Source: Planctomycetota bacterium (lineage in GTDB: Bacteria > Planctomycetota > Planctomycetia > Pirellulales > Pirellulaceae). From it: a stretch of 11,755 nucleotides of DNA. A model generated the notes under the pieces. That model saw nothing but the letters and a program-made list of their open reading frames with translations, was not told the DNA's origin and searched no databases. Position 1 is the stretch's first letter. Each line of letters starts with the position of its first letter. Below, piece by piece: positions 1 through 6,467 of the stretch. The DNA is taken from the NCBI GenBank assembly GCA_024277285.1, contig JAJRVM010000301.1, forward strand, positions 1 to 11,755, in the 5' to 3' direction. The position numbers were made by a program, and so were the translations under genes.

Positions 1-2
1 AC

Positions 3-443
3 TTGAACCGTGCCGCAGCTCAAGCCGAGCCCAGCACCAATCAGCAGAGAGCGCTGAACCGGTCGGCATGGAGAAACGCCACTCAACCAACGCGCCAATT
101 CGTACCAGCCGGCACGCCTTCCAACGCGCCACCTGCCAACGCGCCACCTGCCACCGCACCGCCTGCCACCGCACCCTCAAACAATGCGACTCATGTCTAT
201 CCCACCAACGGCACCGGCATTGACAACGCACCGCTGGGCCAACAGGGGTTTACTGGCGTCGGGGCACAGGACTCACTTTCGGCGAAGTCCCGGCCGTGGG
301 CTCGGCAGCATGAACAAGCAGCTCATTTTGAACCTCCGCGATTCCGGGTTCCAACAAAGCCAGGCGTTCAGCGACATCTCGGGCGTGGGACGATTCGACG
401 GTCCCCGTTAACACCGCGACCCGACCTTCCATCTTCACATTGA
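3..443 (+). CDS. Doubtful partial frame, Pro/Ala/Thr/Asn-rich, cut by the left edge
   Basis: A plus-strand frame is open from the left edge to a TGA at 441-443, so any real gene would begin outside the window. Positions 3-250 encode a low-complexity Ala/Pro/Thr/Asn/Gln-rich stretch with an imperfect APPA(N/T) repeat around 121-180, as in the disordered tail of a secreted or surface protein. From 250 onward it runs antisense through the BON-domain gene, and there the translation turns Arg/Pro/His-rich, which is typical of a shadow frame. Either a real C-terminal tail ends near 250 and the rest is readthrough by chance or a frameshift, or the whole frame is accidental. No family is recognised. 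The minus-strand frames here contain stops, so they offer no better gene. Confidence 0.3.
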   Translation: MNRAAAQAEPSTNQQRALNRSAWRNATQPTRQFVPAGTPSNAPPANAPPATAPPATAPSNNATHVYPTNGTGIDNAPLGQQGFTGVGAQDSLSAKSRPWARQHEQAAHFEPPRFRVPTKPGVQRHLGRGTIRRSPLTPRPDLPSSH

Positions 444-1029
444 CCGATCCACGACCGTAATCGCCGCGTTGGAGTACGCGTTTGATTACCTTGTCGTAGT
501 TGGCGCGGACGTTGGCCACCGGCGCAACGGAGGCGGTGAAGCCGAGTTTGGCGTGAGTTCGGATGACCTTCCGACCTTGGTTTGATTGTTGCTGCTGGCT
601 GCCACCGAACCGGTTGTTCCCGAATCCGTACATGCCGCCAACGCCACCGAGCCCGCCGACGCCACCAAGCCCACCGAATCCGCCGACGCCGCCAATACCA
701 CCAAGGCCGCCAAAGTTTCCCCGGCCCGTATTGCTGCCGGCGCCGAGCGCCGTCGCAGCTCCTTGACCAAACGCGCCGGTACCAGCGCGCGCGCCGGCGG
801 TGGTCGTCCCGATCAAGGTACTCCCCCGGGTATAGGTATCGAATCCCGAACCCATGAATCGACTGTCCAACCCGTAGCCTTGGGCCGATGATAACGTCGA
901 CGCGCTGCCCGCCCTGCCGGTTGAAGAACCGGTCGCGCCACCAGACCCTTGCTGGGCAAACGCTTCTTGGTGAGCGGAAAACAGGCACATAGCCAATGCC
1001 GCGACAAGGCAAATCGATTGGCGAATCAT
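250..1029 (-). CDS. Secreted glycine-rich BON-domain protein
   Basis: The protein is 259 aa. The ATG at 1029 was chosen over an upstream in-frame ATG at 1128 because a GGGAG Shine-Dalgarno-like motif precedes it and the protein then opens with a clean signal peptide (MIRQSICLVAALAMCLFSA, AFA cleavage site near residue 25). Order: signal peptide; Gly/Ser/Thr/Ala-rich linker (about 26-102); a GGxGGx glycine-rich repeat (about 103-143); a Gln/Asn patch; then a BON domain (about 172-239) with a VKMEGRVAVLTGTVESSHAR strand-turn-strand and VQNELLV at its end. BON domains occur in exported proteins such as OsmY and secretins and are thought to bind membranes or phospholipids. An envelope or periplasmic role is inferred. 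The gene is transcribed away from the DUF3352-like gene across a 768-bp gap. Its exact role is unknown. Confidence 0.85.
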   Translation of the reverse strand: MIRQSICLVAALAMCLFSAHQEAFAQQGSGGATGSSTGRAGSASTLSSAQGYGLDSRFMGSGFDTYTRGSTLIGTTTAGARAGTGAFGQGAATALGAGSNTGRGNFGGLGGIGGVGGFGGLGGVGGLGGVGGMYGFGNNRFGGSQQQQSNQGRKVIRTHAKLGFTASVAPVANVRANYDKVIKRVLQRGDYGRGSVNVKMEGRVAVLTGTVESSHARDVAERLALLEPGIAEVQNELLVHAAEPTAGTSPKVSPVPRRQ

Positions 1030-1488
1030 CGGTTCAGCTCCCTGAGACGGCTTGGCCGCCAAGCAAGAATTCCAACAAGGTGTGCACCAAGCAGGTTCGC
1101 TACCAAAGCTTGCGCACGCAAAATCCACTCACCCGGCATGCCGCAGCCAAACGAACCTGCTACACGCACGCGCCACAGAGCGCATCTTTCATCGCATCGG
1201 TTGACTTTGGCCCATTCCCCGAGGCGTTCAAGATGATTTTGGCCCCAACCATGCGTTCCATGCCCAATTGTACTCGATTTTCCACTCTTGTGGCCAGATA
1301 ATCCAAGCCGCACAACACATCAAACCCCAAAACACATGCCAGGTGCCGGTAGACACTGCCGAATCCGCACGATCAATCCACTCGCAGCTGAAACTCTGGG
1401 GGGAAGACAGGGGTATTCTTGAGCAATCACAATGTCCGCAATTTGCGGGGAGTTTCAGCGAATACCCTTTCATCGAAGCTCGATTAGT

Positions 1489-1630
1489 TTTTTCGTATCT
1501 GTTTAGCCGATTGCAGCGTTTGACGAAGTCAGGGACCCCGGCGGGCTTGCCCCGTAGGTGAACGAGTTTTGCCAGCTAAGACGCCGATCCCAATAAACTT
1601 CTTCACCCGCCGCACAAGGCGGTGGGGGTC
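1489..1630 (+). repeat. Structured palindromic repeat element, copy 1
   Basis: Three pairings occur in order. First is a hairpin at 1538-1546/1550-1558 around TTG (7 of 9 pairs, one G-T). Second is a split inverted repeat, GGTGAA..AGTTT (1557-1569) against AAACT..TTCACC (1595-1607). Third is a hairpin at 1606-1613/1619-1626 with loop ACAAG (8 pairs, one G-T). The same three pairings in the same order occur at 11409-11590 with different stem bases. The 5' flank (1489-1537, with TTTTTTCGTA, TAGCCGAT, GCAGCGT and GTCAG) matches 7641-7694. The element lies upstream of the DUF3352-like gene. It could be a REP/BIME-like or IS200/IS605-derived palindromic repeat (inference). No transposase gene is present. 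Confidence 0.7.
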
Positions 1631-1683
1631 GATCCACTGCCAACCAAACCTCAATGCACATTCAACTTCATTCGGCTAAACTG

Positions 1684-1713
1684 TTGCGTTTTTCTCAAGC
1701 GGTTTGTTATGTA
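1684..1713 (+). promoter_or_regulatory. Possible sigma70-like promoter for the DUF3352-like gene
   Basis: TTGCGT at 1684-1689 and TATGTA at 1708-1713 are 18 nt apart, about 85 nt upstream of the preferred GTG start. The -10 box sits within a GTTATGTAAC palindrome (1706-1715). The match is moderate and planctomycete promoters are poorly characterised, so this is only a candidate. If real, it rules out the longer ATG start at 1654. Confidence 0.3.
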
Positions 1714-1784
1714 ACAGCTGTGGCGGCCCATCATCAAGCCCGCACCGTATCACGAACGTTTTCACCCCCCAAACGAATGGCGTC

Positions 1785-1790
1785 AAGGAG
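1785..1790 (+). promoter_or_regulatory. Shine-Dalgarno AAGGAG that decides a GTG start
   Basis: AAGGAG lies 7 nt before GTG at 1798 (a TTG follows at 1801). The upstream in-frame ATGs at 1654 and 1777 have no comparable motif, and starting there would put a long non-hydrophobic stretch before the signal peptide. Confidence 0.65.
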
Positions 1791-1797
1791 AGTCCCC

Positions 1798-3591
1798 GTG
1801 TTGCAGGTTCACATTCGATCAAGATCCTTTTCTTGCTTGGCAACTTCTGTAGCTGTAGCTGCATGCTGCTTGGCGATAGGTGGTTCCAACACTTTCGTAG
1901 AACGGGCTTTTGCAGAACGGCCGAGTGCACCGAAGTTGCTGCCCAAGAAGACGGTTGCCTATTTGCGCGTCGCGGACGCTCCAGCACTGATCGAAGCATT
2001 CAAGGCAACGTCGATGGGCCGATTGGGGCGCGACGAGCAAATCCGGCCGCTTGTTACGCAACTTTATGGCTCGGCGGCACAAGCGTTCACGAAGATCCAA
2101 GACGAAATCGGCGTGTCGTTGAGCGAAGTCATGGACCTTCCCCAGGGCGAGATGTGCGTCGCCGTGGTCGCCCGTGAAGAGGGCGATCCAGCCTTTATCG
2201 CGCTGATGGATGTGGGCAAGAACTTACCTGCAGTAAAAAAGGTACTTGGTGCCGCCGAGCGTGCGGCACAGCGCGATGGTAAGTCGCGCCGCACCGAAGA
2301 CGTGGATGGCGTGCAGCTGACGATTTTGGACGACAAAGTTGCGTTCTGTGATCGCGAAGACACGGTCCTGTTCAGCTCGTCGCCCGAACTGATCAAGGAA
2401 GTCCTTCAAACATGGAACGAAAATGAAGGCGTCGAGACGCTGGCCGACAACATTCAATTCACCACGATCATGCGTGGCAGTTTGGGGACCAAGGACGAAC
2501 GTCCTCAGATTACTTGGTACGTCAATCCGCTCGACTTGTTCCGAGCGGTTACACGCAACAATGGCGGCGCGCAGATGGCCTTGACCATGCTCCCCATGCT
2601 GGGGCTCGACGGCGTAAAATCGGCTGGCGGCAGCGTCATCCTCGCCACCGAGGAGTTTGACTCGATTTCCCATATGCACTTGCTATTGGATACGCCTCGC
2701 GAGGGTGTCATCAAGATGTTGGCCATTGAACCGGGAGATTCCGATCCGGAGGACTGGGTCCCTGAAGACGCGGCGTCCTACATGACCGTCCATTGGAACT
2801 TGCAGCAGACGTTTGATGAATTGGAGAAGATGATCGACGCATTCCGCGGCGAGGGCGCCTTCGGCCGCATGATCAGCCAGAGAATGTCGGAGCCGTTGGG
2901 AATCGACTTCCAAAAGGATGTTCTGGACCAGCTGGATGACCGCGCAACACATGTTTCCTGGTTCGAAAAACCGGCTCGGGTCAACAGCGGAACGAACTTG
3001 ATTGGCATCAAATTGAAGGATGCCAACGCCTTTTCAAGTACGTTTGACAAGATCTTGCTTAAGGTCGGCCAGCGCGCGACCAAGAAGACCTATCGAGGGA
3101 TCACGTACTATGCGTTCAAGGCACGGCGCCAACTCAATGCAAAACAAGAAGGACTCGTCCGCCAGCCGACACCTTGCATGGCGATTGTGGGAGATTATTT
3201 ACTGGGCTCGGACAGCGTCAAATGCCTCGAAGCGGCCGTAGCGGCGAAACGCGATCCGGCGACTTCATTTGCCGACGCGTTGGATTACAAGCTGATCGCC
3301 AGCCGAATTGAACAACAACTGGGATCCACCAAGCCGGGCATGGTCGCGTTTCAACGCCCCGAGGAAACGATGCGTTCGTTTTACGATCTGGCCACCTCGC
3401 CCACGACGCGGCGTCAACTCGAGGAACTGGCAAAAACCAACAAGGCACTGAAGACGCTCAACGACGCCCTGCGCGACAATCCTCTACCCCCATTTTCGGT
3501 AATCGCTAAGTACCTGGCTCCCGGCGGCGGCATGCTGATTAGCGATCAGTCCGGCTTCCACTACATGACTTTCGCGCTCAAGAGAGAATAG
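1798..3591 (+). CDS. Secreted DUF3352-like protein of unknown function
   Basis: The protein is 597 aa when started at GTG 1798, chosen for the AAGGAG motif before it. Residues 11-29 are hydrophobic (ATSVAVAACCLAIGG) and are followed by an AFA site near residue 39, giving a Sec signal peptide. A loose lipobox (VAAC) in the hydrophobic core leaves a lipoprotein possible but less likely. The mature protein opens with LLPKKTVAYLRVADAPALIE and continues through VMDLPQGEMCVAVV, a pattern I associate with large secreted DUF3352-like planctomycete proteins. It has two similar-looking halves, each with an alternation of predicted strands and helices and a short 'valuation' strand (MCVAVVAREEGDPAFIALMD and CMAIVGDYLLGSD). 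No catalytic motif is visible. The family assignment is from memory of the pattern and the function is unknown. It appears to be a single transcription unit. Confidence 0.85.
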   Translation: MLQVHIRSRSFSCLATSVAVAACCLAIGGSNTFVERAFAERPSAPKLLPKKTVAYLRVADAPALIEAFKATSMGRLGRDEQIRPLVTQLYGSAAQAFTKIQDEIGVSLSEVMDLPQGEMCVAVVAREEGDPAFIALMDVGKNLPAVKKVLGAAERAAQRDGKSRRTEDVDGVQLTILDDKVAFCDREDTVLFSSSPELIKEVLQTWNENEGVETLADNIQFTTIMRGSLGTKDERPQITWYVNPLDLFRAVTRNNGGAQMALTMLPMLGLDGVKSAGGSVILATEEFDSISHMHLLLDTPREGVIKMLAIEPGDSDPEDWVPEDAASYMTVHWNLQQTFDELEKMIDAFRGEGAFGRMISQRMSEPLGIDFQKDVLDQLDDRATHVSWFEKPARVNSGTNLIGIKLKDANAFSSTFDKILLKVGQRATKKTYRGITYYAFKARRQLNAKQEGLVRQPTPCMAIVGDYLLGSDSVKCLEAAVAAKRDPATSFADALDYKLIASRIEQQLGSTKPGMVAFQRPEETMRSFYDLATSPTTRRQLEELAKTNKALKTLNDALRDNPLPPFSVIAKYLAPGGGMLISDQSGFHYMTFALKRE

Positions 3592-3964
3592 TTGGTGACC
3601 CCGGGGTTCTTCAACCTGAGTCAAGCGGGGAAGCACCGCCAAGCAAAGACGCGCGCCGCCTCGGTTTCCAACCCGGGTCGGTTTGTGGCAGGCGGTTTGT
3701 GGCAGGCAGTTTGGCGGCGACCGCCATCGCGATCCCCTCCAATCCGAACACCGCCGGGCAATTTACGGGGTGCAAAATGGTCTATCAGCCCAGTCTACTT
3801 GGGGTTTTCCGCGGCGCCCTCGTGGTCCTTTGCCCGCTCCCTGGGCCCGTTCACGGCTAGTTTCCTTTGCCCAGTCGGTTGCAAAACTGAGCGAACTCCG
3901 CTACTTCTATAGCTTAGATACAGCGCAATGCCCGGGACGGGTCTAGTGAAAAGGTAATTGATCG
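3592..3964. other. Intergenic region before the response regulator
   Basis: This 373-bp gap holds a CCCCGGGG-centred palindrome (ACCCCGGGGT, 3598-3607) just after the upstream stop, which may belong to a weak terminator without a T-run. It also holds a short tandem repeat (3681-3708) and, before the ATG at 3965, a modest AAAAGG ribosome-binding site. Frames through the gap encode Pro/Arg/Ser-rich sequence with no recognisable domain and are treated as non-coding. Confidence 0.55.
3681..3708 (+). repeat. 14-nt direct repeat, two copies
   Basis: GTTTGTGGCAGGCG (3681-3694) is followed at once by GTTTGTGGCAGGCA, and then by a partial third unit beginning GTTTGGCGG. It looks like a slippage duplication; no function is evident. 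Confidence 0.7.
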
Positions 3965-4369
3965 ATGGCCAATGAGAACGCCAAGGACGAAAAGTCTACC
4001 GAATCGGAAAAACAGCGAATCCTGTTGGTAGATGATGATTCTGAGATCATTGAGGCGATGCGGTACACGCTCGAGGCAAAGGGCTACGAGATTCTGGTCG
4101 CACGAGACGGCAATCAAGGACTCGCGATGGCTGAGCGAGAGGATCCCGATTTAGTCATTTTGGATATGATGATGCCCAAACGCAGTGGTTTTCTGGTGCT
4201 GGAGAAGCTCCGCCGAACTCGCCCAGTGCCGCTGCGAATCATCATGATTACCGCGAACGAGGGGAGCCGCCACAAAGCATATGCGGAAATGCTCGGGGTG
4301 GACGACTACATTCGCAAACCATTTCCAATGGACCGTCTGATCGCCAGTGTCAAACGTTTGCTCGATTGA
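3965..4369 (+). CDS. Stand-alone receiver-domain response regulator (CheY-like)
   Basis: The protein is 134 aa: a short charged N-terminal tail (1-17) followed by one complete receiver domain and no output domain. All expected residues are present: the acidic pocket in ILLVDDD (D23, D24), phospho-acceptor D67 in VILDMMMP, T96 in IIMITAN, and K118 in DDYIRKPF. Phosphotransfer from a histidine kinase to D67 is the family's known chemistry; output would be by protein-protein contact. No kinase gene lies nearby, so the partner is encoded elsewhere. The ATG at 3965 has a weak AAAAGG about 10 nt upstream. The gene stands alone, with gaps of over 340 bp on both sides. Its pathway cannot be told from the sequence. 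Confidence 0.93.
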   Translation: MANENAKDEKSTESEKQRILLVDDDSEIIEAMRYTLEAKGYEILVARDGNQGLAMAEREDPDLVILDMMMPKRSGFLVLEKLRRTRPVPLRIIMITANEGSRHKAYAEMLGVDDYIRKPFPMDRLIASVKRLLD

Positions 4370-4717
4370 TGCCTGCGGCCACCTGTTCGCCTTTTCATTA
4401 CGATCAGATTATCCCACCTGCGCCGAACCGCTCGATCGGTGCGGCCTTGTCCAGCAGGCGGGTACCGTATTGTCCCGGATAATATTATCGCGGATCGTGT
4501 CGCCATAGTCGTAATGTGAATCACCTGTCGCGCGGTACCACCGGGCAACCGGCGATGGAGACCGATCACCGTCGATTCTTCAAATCGACCCAAATTAACG
4601 TTACTCACTTCCATCCATGCGATGCACAAGCGTGTGCGCTTTGGTCGTATCGCTGTTGGGCGGAACAACCACCTCGACAGTAACAAGCCCCTCCACTTCA
4701 AGCACGAGATATGACGC
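4370..4717. other. Intergenic region before hemQ, with one AT-rich palindrome
   Basis: In this 348-bp gap no gene could be supported on either strand. Minus-strand frames run through it but lack ribosome-binding sites and recognisable domains. The one visible structure is a perfect 12-bp palindrome, GATAATATTATC, at 4478-4489. It is an island of A/T in GC-rich sequence about 230 nt before hemQ and could be an operator or part of a -10 region. Confidence 0.5.
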
Positions 4718-5566
4718 ATGAATCACGGTAGGCCGACCAGACCGGAACCAATCGAGCCCGCGTTGGAGCCGACAAGCGGATGGCATTGCACGCACACATT
4801 CTACCGTTTCAACCGCAGTCGGCTGGCAGGCCTGAGTATCGCGCAACGGCAGGCTGGAGCAGGTCCATTCCATGACGCGCTGAACCCACAACGAGATGAT
4901 GCTCCGGCACGATTACAGACGAGCATTGTGAGTGGGCACCGCGCTGATTTTTCTCTGATGGCGATGGATCCCAATCCGCTGCGCATCGACAGCGTGCATC
5001 AGCAGCTCCTCGCCGGTCCCCTGGGACCCGTGATCGACGCCACCTATTCGTTTGTGTCGATGACCGAGGTTTCGGAATATGTACCGACGCTCGAACAATA
5101 TGGAAAACGCCTGATTGATGATGGCGAACAAGAAGGGACACCCGAGTTCCAGGCAAAAATGAAGGCGTACGAGCGTCGGGAGCCGATGATGCGTCGGCAA
5201 CGACTCACACCCGATCTCCCGCAATGGCCGGCAACCTGCTTTTACCCGATGAACAAGAAACGCAAGGCGGGCGAGAATTGGTTTACACTCGACTTTGCCC
5301 ATCGTAATCGTTTGATGGCGGAACACGCGCGCAGTGGGATGGCATTTGCCGGCCAAGTATCCCAGCTAATCACTGTCGCGGTTGGACTCGATGATTGGGA
5401 ATGGGGAGTAACGCTCTGGGCCAAGAACCCCGAGTTCCTCAAGAACATTGTCTATCGCATGCGATTTGACGAAGCAAGCGCCCGGTATGCGGAGTTCGGA
5501 CCATTCTACGTCAGCTACCTGGCAGATGCTGACGCGATCCTCGAACATTGCCGCGTCGGTCCATAA
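4718..5566 (+). CDS. hemQ: HemQ, coproheme decarboxylase (chlorite dismutase family)
   Basis: The protein is 282 aa. HemQ (ChdC) converts iron-coproporphyrin III to heme b by H2O2-dependent oxidative decarboxylation, the last step of the coproporphyrin-dependent heme pathway, in the cytosol. The N-terminal half (about 21-120) is the divergent ferredoxin-like repeat and the C-terminal half (about 160-270) the heme-binding repeat. Diagnostic motifs are CFYPMNKKR, NWFTLDFAHRNRLMAEH, GLDDWEWGVTLW and MRFDEASARYAEFGPFYVSY. H203 fits the proximal heme ligand. Spacing from it places R162, Y176 (catalytic Tyr), K180 and Q216 exactly where I recall R131, Y145, K149 and Q185 relative to H172 in Geobacillus HemQ. 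Gln at the distal site favours HemQ over true chlorite dismutase, which has Arg. The ATG at 4718 gives the expected length; the ribosome-binding site is weak. No other heme gene is in the window. Confidence 0.92.
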   Translation: MNHGRPTRPEPIEPALEPTSGWHCTHTFYRFNRSRLAGLSIAQRQAGAGPFHDALNPQRDDAPARLQTSIVSGHRADFSLMAMDPNPLRIDSVHQQLLAGPLGPVIDATYSFVSMTEVSEYVPTLEQYGKRLIDDGEQEGTPEFQAKMKAYERREPMMRRQRLTPDLPQWPATCFYPMNKKRKAGENWFTLDFAHRNRLMAEHARSGMAFAGQVSQLITVAVGLDDWEWGVTLWAKNPEFLKNIVYRMRFDEASARYAEFGPFYVSYLADADAILEHCRVGP

Positions 5567-5659
5567 TTCACCCGAGTGGGTCAACGACTAACGGCGAACG
5601 ACCTTCTTTCGCAAAATCCTTTCGCTTCCTTGGTGGTGGCCCACGGCCACGTCGAGCGC

Positions 5660-5697
5660 CCAATGTCCAAGAAACTTGCCAATGTCCAAGAAACTTG
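5660..5697 (+). repeat. 19-bp tandem duplication covering the exonuclease start codon
   Basis: CCAATGTCCAAGAAACTTG occurs twice back to back (5660-5678 and 5679-5697). Each unit carries an ATG, at 5663 and 5682. Because 19 is not a multiple of 3, the first ATG is out of frame and opens an 11-codon frame (MSKKLANVQET) ending in TGA at 5696-5698, so it overlaps the true start. Confidence 0.9.
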
Positions 5698-6245
5698 ATC
5701 GTGTCCTCGTCATCGATATCGAGTGTACCTGCTGGGATGACCTGCCACCGCGTGGGCAAATGAGCGAGATCATTGAAGTGGGACTCTGCGTCGTTGACGT
5801 GCAGTTGCTGCGGCGCCTCGAACGCCGCTCGCTGATGGTCAAGCCAATGACGTCAGAAGTCAGTGAGTTCTGCACCGATTTGACCGGAATCACGACGGAG
5901 ATGGTCCAGGACGCTCCGCCCCTTTCCGAAGCGGTTCGCATCTTGCGTGACCAGTATCGAGCTGGGGACCGGCTGTTCGCCAGTTGGGGTGATTACGATC
6001 GCAAGCAATTCTACCGTAACTGCCAGACATACAACTTGAAGTATCCTTTCGGTCCCACTCATTTGAACATCAAGAACCTCTTCTCAACGGCATTGGGACT
6101 GAATCAAGAGTTGGGCATTGACGGTGCGTGCCAACGCCTTGGATTGACCATGGAAGGTGCACACCATCGCGGCGTCGACGACGCGTGGAATATCGCACGC
6201 ATCTTCTGCTTGTTGCTCAAACGTGCGCGACGCGTCGCCGTGTGA
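5682..6245 (+). CDS. DEDDh 3'-5' exonuclease, ERI-1/KapD-like
   Basis: The protein is 187 aa from the ATG at 5682. An in-frame TTG at 5676 is less likely. It is a single RNase-T-type exonuclease domain filling the whole protein. The catalytic residues are visible: D12 and E14 in VLVIDIECTCW, D106 in WGDYDRKQF, and H162 and D167 in HHRGVDDAWN. The layout matches the ERI-1/3'hExo subfamily, including YNLKYPFGPTHLNIK before the last motif. The family removes nucleotides from 3' ends of RNA or DNA using two metal ions; the substrate here is unknown. No clear Shine-Dalgarno precedes it, and its start lies in a 19-bp tandem duplication. It follows hemQ by 115 bp on the same strand, so a shared transcript is possible, and is convergent with the YdjY gene. 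Confidence 0.9.
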   Translation: MSKKLDRVLVIDIECTCWDDLPPRGQMSEIIEVGLCVVDVQLLRRLERRSLMVKPMTSEVSEFCTDLTGITTEMVQDAPPLSEAVRILRDQYRAGDRLFASWGDYDRKQFYRNCQTYNLKYPFGPTHLNIKNLFSTALGLNQELGIDGACQRLGLTMEGAHHRGVDDAWNIARIFCLLLKRARRVAV

Positions 6246-6296
6246 ACAACGCATCGGGCAATCGAATTGCGGTCTGTTCAGACGAAGAGAACGCTG

Positions 6297-6321
6297 TGTG
6301 GCTCGGGAATCTTTCCCGAGC
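6297..6321. terminator. Hairpin between convergent genes; also one arm of a 25-bp inverted repeat
   Basis: A perfect 9-bp stem GCTCGGGAA/TTCCCGAGC with loop TCT (6301-6321) lies 55 nt after the exonuclease stop and 145 nt after the opposing YdjY stop, so it could act as a two-way terminator, although no T-run follows. The hairpin with its TGTG flank recurs in reverse orientation at 7921-7945, which suggests a dispersed repeat rather than a dedicated terminator. Confidence 0.5.
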
Positions 6322-6447
6322 ATGGACGACATTGCCCTTCCAGGCGAATTACTATTGCCGGTTGATTAAACAGGGGACGCGTTGCGGAATACGCTTATTC
6401 GAGCGTTCTGGCGATAGCTGGATTCTTGCAGCTGGAGCCCCATCCAT

Positions 6448-6467
6448 GCCTGGATAGAATCCCAGGC
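6448..6467 (-). terminator. Weak stem-loop at the end of the YdjY gene
   Basis: GCCTGG (6448-6453) pairs with CCAGGC (6462-6467) across an 8-nt loop, touching the minus-strand TAG stop. With six base pairs and no T-run it is only a possible termination or mRNA-end structure. Confidence 0.25.

Larger units (their letters stand above)
1030..1797. other. Intergenic region between divergent secreted-protein genes
   Basis: This 768-bp gap separates the starts of two divergent genes. Frames crossing it look random, being rich in Arg, His, Cys and Pro with no consistent start signals. It holds one structured repeat (1489-1630) and a possible promoter for the rightward gene (1684-1713). From 1030 to about 1480 no convincing feature was seen beyond the Shine-Dalgarno motif of the BON gene. 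Confidence 0.6.

Noticed and set aside
563..891. Plus-strand proline-rich frames opposite the BON gene
   Set aside because: They are the antisense of the GGxGGx glycine tract; Pro-rich products arise automatically from the complement of Gly codons.
1030..1128. Longer start (ATG 1128) for the BON protein
   Set aside because: It adds 33 Cys/Trp/Pro-rich residues before a clean signal peptide; ATG 1029 has a GGGAG motif.
1489..1630. Possible riboswitch or leader RNA for the DUF3352-like gene
   Set aside because: Similar copies occur at two unrelated places in the window, including downstream of yggU, so a dispersed repeat is the better reading.
1654..1797. N-terminal extension of the DUF3352-like protein from ATG 1654
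   Set aside because: It lacks a Shine-Dalgarno motif, places 48 non-hydrophobic residues before the signal peptide and would contain the candidate promoter; GTG 1798 has AAGGAG at ideal spacing.
3592..3946. Plus-strand frames between the DUF3352-like and receiver genes
   Set aside because: The composition is Arg/Pro/Ser-rich with no motif; the first would begin at a GTG or TTG directly after the upstream stop, with no ribosome-binding site.
4306..4891. Two minus-strand frames before and over the start of hemQ
   Set aside because: They overlap the receiver gene's 3' end and the hemQ N-terminus, lack ribosome-binding sites, and show no recognisable domain.
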